From: Glossina fuscipes | Taxonomy: Eukaryota; Arthropoda; Insecta; Diptera; Glossinidae | NCBI RefSeq assembly: GCF_014805625.2 | Contig: NW_023998491.1 | Span: 1,568,774-1,632,773, forward strand | Length of the DNA stretch: 64,000 nucleotides | Direction of reading: 5' to 3' | Shown: positions 10,601 through 20,425 of the stretch, in pieces | How positions within the stretch are numbered: the stretch's first letter is position 1 | How the letters are laid out: the number at the start of each line of letters is the position of its first letter | Notes under the pieces: generated by a model | What the model was told of the DNA's origin: nothing | Database searches by the model: none | The model's input: only the letters and a program-made list of their open reading frames with translations | Made by a program: the position numbers and the translations under genes

Positions 10601-11442
10601 CCATGAGTGGTTTCTGGGCTGCATGTCTTAGCACCTATTGCTGCCTAAGCTTCTACTTTCTGACTGTGGTGATTTTGTTGCTTGCCGAGTCTGTGATTTG
10701 TTTAGCCGTAAGTCTGTGGCCTCATTGTCTGGGCATAAGTTTGGATGAAGCGAAAATGGTGAAAGCATTACAGGGTAATTATGGTGTTTCGGGTAAAGAG
10801 CAATTTACCGTAGCTATGGATTTAGCTCAGACAACGTTCGGCTGTTGTGGTATGAACAGTGACATTAACTACGACACATCTATGTGGAAAATGCAATCCT
10901 ATGGTCAAAGGGAATGGTTGATACCTCTGAGTTGTTGTGTGTTGCAAAATCCTTTGGATAATCTAGCGTACTTGGATCCGAAACCCGTGAATGAGACAAT
11001 GTGTCAATCTGTGCAAAAACAGGATTATACGCAATATCGGTTCACCGCACCGTGTCTTGATTATTTAGATAACTGGTATCGGGAACAATTTGGTACTTTT
11101 CTAGCGGGCAGTTTAATCGTGGCAATCGTGGAGTTTTGCGTATTGCTGAGCATAATATTGGCCTGTACAAGGGTGTCAAGCAAGCAGATGAAAATGAACA
11201 ACTTTCTCGAGATGCGTGCAAGAGCCAAATCACGTCAGATGCTAGTAGAAAATATCTATGAACCGGAGGTGGAGTTAAGGGCATGTATGAACGGTGATAG
11301 TCGTAGCATTATACATGGAGTTCCGAGTGATCTTAGCGAAGATTTCAAAGAGGTGTATATACAACCAAGAGATTTATATAAACATCGCTTCAATACGACA
11401 TTTAAGCCCATCTCAAGGGAATACAACGTAGGATACGCGTAA
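7671..11442 (+). CDS. Tetraspanin, two coding exons
   Basis: Four-pass membrane scaffold protein of the tetraspanin family, acting at plasma or endosomal membranes. Exon 1 (7671-7730) encodes 20 residues, MTPRCCNHRLLLNCCNFLFL, ending at a GTAAGA donor; exon 2 (10426-11442) continues in phase with LCGTSLIVSGFYLFSDSKR, completing TM1, for 358 residues in all. TM2 is about residues 60-82, TM3 95-115 (with an internal Glu), TM4 243-267 (with an internal Glu). The large extracellular loop has CCG at 160-162, a PLSCC motif at 190-191, and single cysteines near 213 and 230: the standard six-cysteine pattern, with one N-glycosylation sequon (NET, about 209). The cytoplasmic tail of about 90 residues is long for the family. 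The 2.7 kb intron hosts a DINE-like repeat. Converges on FANCM. Which fly tetraspanin this is was not decided; exon 1 is assigned by TM1 similarity and phase, and upstream non-coding exons may exist. Confidence 0.88.
8420..9105 (-). mobile_element. DINE-1/Helentron-like repeat in tetraspanin intron
   Basis: Left end reads ...ggggtatactcattttgtc then gtttgcaacgccgaagaag, the classical DINE-1-type end, followed by tatccctgatcaatacca, tgtctgtccgtctgtg and ccgcaaaaataaagctatc. Each block matches the reverse complement of the element in the FANCM intron (15703-16495), so this copy is inverted relative to the other three. The distal end beyond about 9000 is strongly decayed. It is antisense to the host gene. 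Confidence 0.75.
9895..9955 (+). repeat. Short direct repeat, left copy
   Basis: The sequence attaaatttcgctagtgggg atcagagta followed by TA-rich sequence and gtacatatat recurs at 10251-10307 with few changes. The two copies are 356 bp apart and bracket a segment visibly less AT-rich than its surroundings, within the tetraspanin intron. Confidence 0.75.
10251..10307 (+). repeat. Short direct repeat, right copy
   Basis: Partner of the copy at 9895-9955 (attaaatttcggtagtgggg, then atcagagtagatata and gtacatatat). The bracketed 10.0-10.25 kb segment has an open frame of 95 codons that resembles nothing recognised; a retrotransposon or insertion remnant is possible. Confidence 0.75.
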
Positions 11443-11519
11443 TTAATTAGTGTAACTTAAATAGTAAGCAATTTAAAGATAACGCTTTGCTTACACCTCA
11501 CAATCTCATTTGCTTTTTC

Positions 11520-11525
11520 AATAAA
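11520..11525 (+). terminator. Tetraspanin poly(A) signal AATAAA
   Basis: First canonical AATAAA, 78 nt after the tetraspanin stop codon; a second AATAAA occurs near 11566. Either would place the plus-strand 3' end within or next to the FANCM 3' UTR. Confidence 0.65.
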
Positions 11526-11591
11526 TCTTTTTCTTGCTTTTTTTCTTTTTCATATACAATCACTTAATAAAAATAGTTTACAACAAATATA

Positions 11592-11597
11592 TTTATT
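11592..11597 (-). terminator. FANCM poly(A) signal AATAAA
   Basis: Minus-strand AATAAA (TTTATT on plus) only 7 nt after the FANCM stop codon (11607-11605). If used, the FANCM mRNA has a 3' UTR of roughly 20-40 nt and ends close to the convergent tetraspanin transcript. Confidence 0.6.
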
Positions 11598-11604
11598 AAC
11601 ATAT

Positions 11605-14600
11605 TTACACTTCCTCCTCTGAGGTATTATCATCGATGACATATGTACGAATTCTACGTTTCTTCGGCACAGGGTTGATATCAACTACTGTTGCGTATTT
11701 TCTTTTACCTTTACGACGTTTTGCTTCTAATAGCTTTTCAGCTTTCTCTAAAGGACATAACGTTTGATCACTCGTCTCCGCGGCTAGATCGTCATCCACT
11801 ACGAAAGAGTCACTTATGTATTGGGAACAAGTTTGACTTAAAGGTTGAGAGAATATGGACGTATCGTCGTCATAAACACGGGGCGCAGGAATTTTAAAGG
11901 CTCCCTGCTGCCGTATGGGACTCCTTTAAATAAAAATCGAAAAGTAAAAATATTAAGTGCGTTATAATTCTTTTCGGAAGTAACACTCAAAATAAAAAAT
12001 GGACCGTAAAATGTACTATGTACGGACAATTCAATGTTCTATTCCCTTGCTAATCCGAAATGGTGAAGACTGCTCCTCTGTTTACAAGGGAACATTTTTT
12101 CTCGGCACTTGAATTACGTTTAGTCAACTGTTTAGGCTTTTAAAGAGTGCGAAGCAACAATTATTGATTTCGCCGTCAGCTATTCGGATTATTTGACTAC
12201 CTTTATCTTTCTAATCAAATAATGACAAACTAAATGCTTTCGATCGATTAGTTTAACCACCAAATTTAAGTTGATGGTAATCGATTTTATTAAATAGTTG
12301 GGTAAAAATTTTCCGCCTATCATCCACTATCCCTTTCTGCTTGTTTGGAATTCATGTTATGAATTAGTCTTATTTAACCGAGTAGATTGGGATATTAAGC
12401 CATACTCTACCGACTCGCCTATCTGCTGACTGCTCATCAACGCACTTCATAATCTATAGACAGTTCTCATGGAAAGAGGGACATAAAGGTGTGACTTACT
12501 TCAAAGACCGCAAATACATGGCCTTGGTATGAGTACTCGAGTGAGCATTTTCGTTCTCCTCGTCGCTCGCTACTATCATGGAGTCCAGGACGTAGCGATC
12601 GGTTGCACTTTCGTCTTCATCTTGGCTTGTTTCCGGGCCGCTAACAGCTGCTTCAGCCATGATAAAACAGTTGAAACGCCGGCGATTTCTCCGGGGCTGA
12701 AATAGAAACGAGTTGAACAAGAAATTTTCAAATCATTTTTAAAAAAATCTAACCATTTGTGTCGCTGGTATTTCTTCCAAATCGCTTTCGGTGTCATCAT
12801 TACTCCTACAGTCTATTGCAGTTAATTCCTTACGCGTAGGAACTTCTTCATCGCTATCGAAAATCTTACGTTTAGAAAGTGCTCTCTCTCTGTTCTGAGG
12901 TATTCGGATTACGGAAGTATCTTTGCCTATGGCCGCAATTGAAGGACGAGGGGATTCGTGTAAACGTATTTTGCCTTTACCGCGTGTGCTCTTTAAGTAC
13001 ATCTCAAATAAGCTGGGGGACTTTTCAATTTTTTCCATTTGTTTGGTGTTAGTAGAACGCGGCGGCGAATTGATTGGAGTTAATCCCTGCAATGCTTTTA
13101 AGATTCTTTGCGGAGTGCTTCGTTGAATTTTGCCGCCAGGGCTATTAGCACTGCTTGACAGAGAAAAGAGATCAGGAGATTGGTTGTCGGGTTTTTTTAA
13201 ACTATCACAATGGGAAGGTGAGGCAATTTCTTTTTTTGACAGTTGCTTCTGCAAAAGCAGTTCCTCTTCTGGAAAAGGTTCTAGAAATGCTTCTAAATCT
13301 ACATCCAGCTCTTGTTGCAAAGAAACTTGCGTCGCATCGCTTGAAACAGCAGAGATATCATGACGTTGGGGAATAGTATTATCAATAAATTCGCAATTTG
13401 TCCCATCGGAAGATGAGTTGTAATCATTTGCAGCCTCCTTGGGAGCAGCGATGGGTGAAAGATTTCGTTTTTCTTGAGAATTAGTAAACGCTTGCTTCAG
13501 TTGTATTTTTGTAAATTCATTGCTTTTTATATCACTTTTGCTTGCTTTACTTTGTTTTGGGTGCTCTATGGATTGAAAAGGGTCAAGAAAAGCTTCCAAA
13601 TCCACATTCAGTTCTTGCTGTAAAGATATTTTTGAAGCCTCTATTGAGGCAGCATTCCATTGGGGAATACTATTATCAATAAAGGCACATCTATCGGAAG
13701 GTAAAGAATAGACCTCTGCTGCCTCCTTGGATGGCTTCGATTGTGTTTTTGTAAATTCATTGCCTTTTATATCATTCTTGGCGGCTTTACTCTCCGTTGT
13801 TTGCTCTATGGATTGAAAAGGGTATAGAAAAGCTTCTAGGTCCATATCCAGTTCTTGATGGAAGGAATTTTTTGTTGCCTTGCTTGAAGCAGCGGAGACA
13901 TCGTTATCATTACATTGTGGAACACTATTATCAATGAATTCGTAATTTCTGCTAACGGAAGGTAAAGAGGAGACATTTGCAGTCCGCTTGGGAGCAAGAA
14001 TGGGTGAAAGGCTTAGTTTTTCTTGAGAACCATTTTTGATTCCTTTATTTTGCTTTGCTTGCTCTATGGGTAGACGCGTCTCTTTTTTGCTATTTGTTTG
14101 ATGAATAAAATAGCTTTGAATAGGTTTTTCTTTTGACAATGGTGTTGATTCACTTTTTATGTGTTCTGACCATTGTTTGCAATACTTCGAATTTGAAGGA
14201 GAATATTCCAAACTGTTCTCTGTTGTTTCGTCCATAAACATGACAGTATCATAGGCTAAAGATTGTCCCTTAATAATATCAGAATTTTTTTGCTCGAGAA
14301 GCTCTTGATAGCGTGAAGTTTTTCGAAATTCTGCCATTAAGTAGTCGTAGTTATCACAACATAGACCTTGATTATCGAAAGGTTTCAGAATTCGGTCTAT
14401 CTTTTGCTTGAACTTTTTCATGTCTTCTTTCGTACATTGTTCCCTAATTTCTTTCAACTCCAAGTCATATAAGAAATTTTCAACGCTTTTACTGTCGCCT
14501 CCTAAAAGATTAAGAATTATTTCATTTATTTCACGCACGGATTTTTCTTCAGGAGATACATCCTCTTCGTTTTCAACGCCGAGAGCGTTCAAAATTTTCA

Positions 14601-17600
14601 TATTTTCCAAGTTTTGCTCAATAAATTTCGGATTAAGTTCTAATAATGCTATCTTCATTTCATTGGACATCTCAGGAGACTTCAGATGTTGGGCCAAGTC
14701 CGTTATTTCAGCTCTAAGTAAAACTCCTCGACTGGTTTGTTTTATTTTCAAGAACTTATTAATCTTGCTGGTGTGTTTGGGATCTACACCAATATTTTTT
14801 ACTTGGCTTTCTGCCATTTCCTCACATTTCCTGGCATTTGTCGTAAGCGCGCCTTCGAAATCTTTAAACAGGTCTTTAATTCGTTCGTATTTTTTCTGCA
14901 TACATTGTTGCGTGTAAGAACCTGGCTTGGTTTCCTTCGGTGTAGGATCAAGTTGGAAAAATTCCATAGCCTTATCTTCCTCACATGTTTTTGAATTGAA
15001 ATATTTACGTAGATCTTGATTAACTTTCCCTTTGGCGTTTGGCGTTGTCTTTGTTTTCTTTACCTTAACCTCCTTTAATTCTTTCTCTATGGGTTTTATA
15101 AAACTGCGTACGCACGTTGGCGTAAATTCTGGCGGCACCAAACGTTGGCTATGTTGATAGAGCGATTGTTTCACTATTTGAGAGCGCAGCAACTTTTTAT
15201 TAAGCTGATCTTTAGTCGCCATTACATCCTTGAGCAACTTTTGCTCTCTTCCTTCGGTAACTAACATCACAACTTTACCATTCCTTTGTCTTCCTGTCCG
15301 ACCAATACGTTGTATAAAGCGCGTTGGATTAGCTGAACTGATGTCAAAACATATTATTAAGTCAACTTCGCCCACGTCGATGCCTTCCTCCCCAATGGAA
15401 GTAGCAATTAATATGTTACTCTTTCCCGAACGGAAATCGTTCATTATTTGTATTTGCTGTTTTTGAGTAAAAGCACGTAACCCACCGGAAGAACCGCCCT
15501 GACCTATGAAAGAGAACGAATTAATTTCAAAATTTAATGAAGCAAAACTAAGACTAACCAACAAAACATCGCGGCTTAAGTAAAGGCTTCTCTTGCAATA
15601 GCATGCGATAGATCAGCAGGACGGACTCGCGGTACTCACAGAAGACCATGGCCCGAGAATTTTCCTGCTCCTAAATAAATAAGCCAAATAGAATTTAAAT
15701 ATTAACAAATAAGAAAATTATTTTCGGTCCTGACCGAATCTTTTATACCCATCAGCACAGTTATCCTAAAAAAGAGAATAAAAGTAAAAGGACTACATCT
15801 TCATCTTCTATAGTATGGAGTGGTTTTCTCTTTTTTCAAAATAAAAGCTTTTGCAAATTTGTAGGCAATGCCTTCATTATCGTTAACGGGAAAATGTTTA
15901 CCACAAATACTACACCAAATGCTACACTGTCGCGCAGACAGCCAGACGGATATGGTTAGGTGCGTTCCAAATTTGAAACTGGCCAAGAATTTATGTACTT
16001 TATGGGGTTTTCAAAGCTTGCTTCTGCGCTTTACAAAGGTATTGAAAAACAATTACATTTTGATACACTACAATTGGGGTAGGCGTGGTCAAATTTTCCC
16101 ATTGTTGTACAGATGCTACAGCATCGCCCATAAACTATACCCTCGAATTTATCTGCTATACTTTATAGTGATGAGCAATAAAATCAAATTTTTTCCCTGT
16201 TGAAAAACAGAGGTGTTCCCAGTTTATGTGGCACCGTTGGCGTGCCCTTCCACCGATTTGGTTCATTTTCCAAGTACCAACCTGCGTGCGAGCACTTCCG
16301 ATATTTTTGCCAAGTTTGAAGACGATAGCTTTATTTTTGCGGTCAGGGCAACGTTTACAACAGACAGGCAGATGGACATGCATTGATGCTGATCAAGGAT
16401 GCTTTGTATGGGGTCTCTAAAAATACTTTCTGGCCGTTGCGATGTTCTGACAAAATGAATATACTCCCTCATCCTTTGGTGATGGGTACAAAAATATACG
16501 GAATTATTGAATACTTTTTTATAATAACCTGAAAATGCTTCAATAAACATTCGCGAGCCTTTTCGAACTTAGGATGACCGAAATCTAAATCTTTAGGCAT
16601 TTCGGCGATTTGTCCATTAGTCATTACTCCCGCAGATACCTCAAACGGATTGGGTCCAACTTGTTGTTTAATTTTTTGTATTAAGGATTTTAGACGAAAA
16701 TCCATTTGCAAAACATACTTAGCATTACCATCTTCGTCTTCTTCGAAATTATTTAAGAAAACTCGTAGTCCATGGCGTTCCAACAATTCCAAAGCGTGAT
16801 ATAAACTAATGCATGTCGAAAAGTTGCTATTTACTGTTGCGTGCAGGGGATGATTACCATGCCGTAAGGAACGTTCACGAAATCTTTTTTGCTCGTAGAG
16901 TAAGAAGTTACGATTAATGTTTTCTTTATGTCCCGACAAAACTTCAGCTTCAATCAGCTGCCTTAAGTAAGGATCAATGATCAGTAGTAAATTCTCGCGT
17001 ATTTCTTGTATTTGTTCGCCTAAACTCACTACCACAGTTTGCATATGTCGCTTGTGTACATAAGGTGACACATCGATCGAATTGTCCCAACGTACTTCTA
17101 AATGACTTATCAGAAGATTCCGGCACACTTCTGCCACATCGTCTTGCGTTCTGCCGGGGGTCGCTGATAAGGCTAATACACGGAAGCATTTCGTTTGCCG
17201 GGCAATGGCCTGGACGACCTCAGTATATGCATAACGGCCTTTTGCCTTATGCGCCTCGTCCACAACTACTAATTTGATATCCTTAAAAGGAAAATTACTC
17301 TCCTGTCCTAAGCTAAGGGCAGCTGAACTATCTCTATGCATATCACCAAACATATCGGATTGCACTACTTGTGGTGTAACGAAGAATACTCGTTTGCTTT
17401 GCCATAATTCCGTGCGTTTCGGTTTGGCCAGCTTCCCGGTTAATTCAACGGTATCCTGAGGAGGAAAAGGCATTATATTTTTGCAAGCCTCAATTTGTTG
17501 ATTGACTAACGGTCTCGTAGGAGCCATAAATATCACTTTGCCTCTTGGATACCAACGATATAGATTGTACATGACCACAGCAGCTATAAATGTTTTACCT

Positions 17601-17863
17601 AGCCCTGTTGGCAATACTATCAAAGTATTACGATAAAGCGCTGCTTGCGTCATACTCAATTGATACGAACGACATGGCATATTACTGGGATAAATCCATG
17701 TATCTCCCGTAGTGTTATCAAAACCTAAGAAGAGTTCATCAGCGCGTAAACGTGAAGTATCATTCGCGGGCAAAGGGTCTTCCAAGAGGGATTGCAATTT
17801 AGCGCCATCCGCTTTCATTTGATGCCAACAGGTCTCGGTACTTTCGTTTTTCGTTGCAGTCAT
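11605..17863 (-). CDS. Fancm: FANCM/Mph1/Hef-family DNA translocase, five exons
   Basis: FANCM remodels stalled replication forks and branched DNA as an ATP-driven translocase in the nucleus and suppresses crossovers. Exons by GT/AG and phase: 17863-16529, 15670-15559, 15503-12754, 12696-12500, 11923-11605, giving 1570 residues. Residues 55-120 read TWIYPSNMPCRSYQLSMTQA, then Walker A LPTGLGKT (84-91); DEAH is at 202-205 and LSATPG near 232-237. The second helicase lobe contains TSIGEEGIDVGEVDLIICFD and motif VI QRIGRTGR (547-554). Residues about 971-1237 hold three tandem copies of an acidic repeat. Near the C-terminus are the basic RRNRRRF followed by AEAAVSG, DRYVLDSMIVASDE and FVVDDD, like other insect FANCM proteins. 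No ERCC4/HhH nuclease-like tail follows, unlike vertebrate FANCM. Intron 1 hosts a DINE-like element. Family assignment is firm; splice sites are read by eye. Confidence 0.94.
13240..14038 (-). repeat. Three tandem coding repeats inside FANCM
   Basis: Within exon 3 the protein holds three successive units, about residues 971-1074, 1075-1155 and 1156-1237. Each has a FIDN(S/T)(V/I)PQ motif followed about 25 residues later by QEL(D/N)(V/M)DLEAFL(Y/D/E)PF. Units 1 and 2 share SKAxKxDIKxNEFTK, and units 1 and 3 share SQEKxxLSPIxAPK. Similarity is visible at DNA level too (for example tttgtaaattcattgc in units 1 and 2), so the expansion is not ancient. Function unknown; the conserved acidic/aromatic LEAFLxPF core looks like a short binding motif. 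Confidence 0.88.
15703..16495 (+). mobile_element. DINE-1/Helentron-like repeat in FANCM intron 1
   Basis: The fullest copy of the family, about 793 bp. The 5' end holds a perfect short palindrome (ttcggtcctgaccgaa) followed by tcttttatacccatca; the 3' end reads gacaaaatgaatatactccc and tggtgatgggtac, so the two ends carry subterminal inverted TATACCCATCA/TGATGGGTA blocks. Internal blocks include tgctacagcatcgcccata, ccgcaaaaataaagctatc (as reverse complement) and gatgctgatcaagga. It occupies all but about 32 nt on each side of intron 1 (15671-16528) and is antisense to FANCM. No ORF. Confidence 0.8.
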
Positions 17864-18409
17864 TTTTTTTTCTTTTTTTTTTATGGTATATGCAATGACA
17901 TTTGGCGTTCCAATTATCTGTCAATTTTTTTTTGTGCCAAAAACGCTCGCGCTTTATAGACAAATTTTACGCTTACAGATATCTCAATACAGAAACAAAA
18001 AAATGTTTTATTTAAATGCAAAATACAGTTATACAAATTTAAGTTAAAGACAAAGATTAAACACAAATTTTTTAATAGACAATTAACACGAAAAAAAGAA
18101 AAGTGAAAAAACTAAATTGAAAAAATGTTTACAAATTAACGCTTCTTCTTATTCTCGTCAGAGATATAAACAAGGGAGTAATAACGCTAACGACATTATC
18201 GTATTCCGATATATTAGAAGAAATTTTCAAAAAATTCTTTCAATTTTCTCTTAAGCTAAGCAATATATTTCTTTTGTTCCTTTGATTTCTCTTTTGCCCC
18301 TAAATATAATGAAATAGTTCTTTGGGAGTAAGGAAATTAATTGGTGGCTAGAGATTCAAAATTGAAAAAATCTCCCTCTTTTGGGGCCAGCAGAATACTT
18401 GTAACAAAT
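17864..18409. other. Upstream flank of FANCM; no gene
   Basis: AT-rich, starting with homopolymer T/A stretches directly upstream of the FANCM ATG (tttttctttttttttat at about 17867-17883 on plus). It must contain the FANCM promoter, but no TATA or initiator can be assigned with confidence and no divergent gene is recognised. Confidence 0.5.
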
Positions 18410-18545
18410 ATATCACAGACGGACAGGCACAGAGACGGATATACTTATATGCTGATCAAGAATATATATTTTTTGTGGAATCGCTGATGCTTGCTTTTGG
18501 ACATTGTGAAAATGAATATATCCCTCATCGTTTGGTGATGGATAT
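18410..18545 (+). mobile_element. DINE-like fragment (3' end only)
   Basis: Contains cagacggacaggcacagaga, tgctgatcaagaatatata, gaatatatccctcatcg and tttggtgatggatata, equal to the last ~140 bp of the element in FANCM intron 1. The 5' three quarters of the family are absent, as expected of a truncated copy. Confidence 0.7.
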
Positions 18546-20276
18546 AAGCAGAAAATTTCATCGAACTTGGATGTCTTTCATGGCTGTGATCTTTAGTCGG
18601 CTCTATGATATATAGACATAATGTAAGGTCTCATTTAATTAGCTGTCAATGATACGATTTCGATTGTCGATTTAATAAAAAATCGATAATTAAAATATTC
18701 GCAAAGGTTGTTGTATTTGCTAATATGCATAGAAAGCACGAAGCAATCGCTTTCAAACTTTTATAACGTTCGTCTTCCTCTTTAAAGTCACTAACGAATA
18801 TAACGCAAAGACGAAGTAACATTTTTTAAATTATTTTTTAAATCCACATTTAAAAGTAACGTTTCGTGTAAGCACGGAAATGGAATAAAAGTTATAACAA
18901 ATCTAATGTAATAAAATAAAAATCAAAGGAGAACAAAAAAATTGATGAAATATCGAAAAATTAAGGTAATAATTTTTTTTGAGAAGCTGAATAACAGCGT
19001 TCCTTTCTCTTTTAATAGAAGAGATGCCATAGATGATTGAATGGAATGTGAGAAAATTGGCTTAAATAAAGTGCGGCAAGGCAATAAAGGCGAATAACGC
19101 AAATATAATAACAATATAATAATAATAATAATTTAATAATAATAATAATAATTTTGCAAGTTATATATTAATACTCTATGCTAATTTACGGAGCCGTCGG
19201 TAAAAGTCCCCAATTTGTTCCAAATTCTCTGCTAATCAATAAAAAACATCCGTTGAAATTCTATACAAACAAACAAACAATTTAGCAATTTAACAACAAA
19301 AATAACAGTAGTAGTAAATAAAGTGAATAAAGCATATAAATAAAGTGAAAATAAATGAACCGTTTATAAAAAAAAAAAGATACAATGCGTTTCAATGGGA
19401 TGTATATTAAGTGTAAAAATAAATTCGTTTCGTCAAAATTGGTCGCCTCATAAAACGTACCTGACGGTTTCAATTTTCCCGAAATCTCAGGTACCGATAA
19501 CTTAGATGTTGATATTTAAACGCTGTAAGGTGCGGTGCTTTACAAGCTGTCATCAGTATATATAAAAAAAACGGCAATAATTTATTCTCTTGTCATTTGT
19601 AATAAAAATATGTAGATAAAAAAAAATCAAATTTAGGGAAATGATTAACTTTATATCTGGCATTTTACAAAAACAGCAAGTATTTTTCTTAAAAATTTAT
19701 TATTATTATTACTTCTTTTTTTTCTTTCTAATAACCATGTTTCACGAAAAAATTCGTTTGCTTTGTAAATTTTATGCAATTGCCTTATAGTAACCGTGAC
19801 AAACTTTTATGGTGTTTCTGTTAAATCTTAGATGGAATGTGTCGATGTTTGTTCAGTTTGTTCAATTTTTCTGAAATTTATTTGTACTTTACACAATAAA
19901 GTTTATCTAGTTTATAAAAATATTGTCTTCTTAAAAAACTCTATTGTTTTCTAAATTATTTGTTTTTGAATAAATTTATTGAATACTGTTATTGAAAATA
20001 ACATTTCAGCAAGATTTGAACATTTGAACATTTCAGTACACTGTAAGCATTCTGTAAATGGTGTTTTGCCTCTCTGAGTGTATTTGAACATTTATACGAC
20101 TCTTTTTGCAAACATGCACTCTTTTAATATGAAAGAAAGCAGAGGGATGTGTAAATAAAACAAATACATGCACCGGTGCTAACATGTTACACATGAATTG
20201 AGCGTCGAATTACTTAGCAGAGAAGCAGAACACAATTTCAGTGCGTTTTCATTCGCTCTGTTCGCTCTATAGTAAT
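18546..20276. other. Gene-free AT-rich stretch
   Basis: Long runs of A/T-rich low-complexity sequence including (AAT)n near 19108-19155. No exon, RNA gene or mobile element recognised. Confidence 0.5.
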
Positions 20277-20425
20277 TTAATTTTCTGAGAGTAAAATTTA
20301 CTTTGCTATGCATTCTTATGAAAGGTGTTTTTTGACTTTTCTGAGAGTAAAATTTACTTTGCTTTATGTTCTTACGAAACTCGTTTATGACTTTTTGAGA
20401 GTAAGTGAGTAAAATTTTGCTCTGC
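20277..20425 (+). repeat. Degenerate ~55-bp tandem repeat, three units
   Basis: The block ctgagagtaaaatttacttt gct appears at 20285 and 20341, and a weaker version (gagagtaagtgagtaaaatt) at about 20397. Spacing is 56 and about 54 bp. The units differ mainly in the linker. No coding or RNA interpretation is evident. Confidence 0.7.

Noticed and set aside
14408..14917. 169-codon plus-strand open frame
   Set aside because: It is the antisense shadow of FANCM exon 3; the minus-strand frame has clear family similarity and the plus frame does not.
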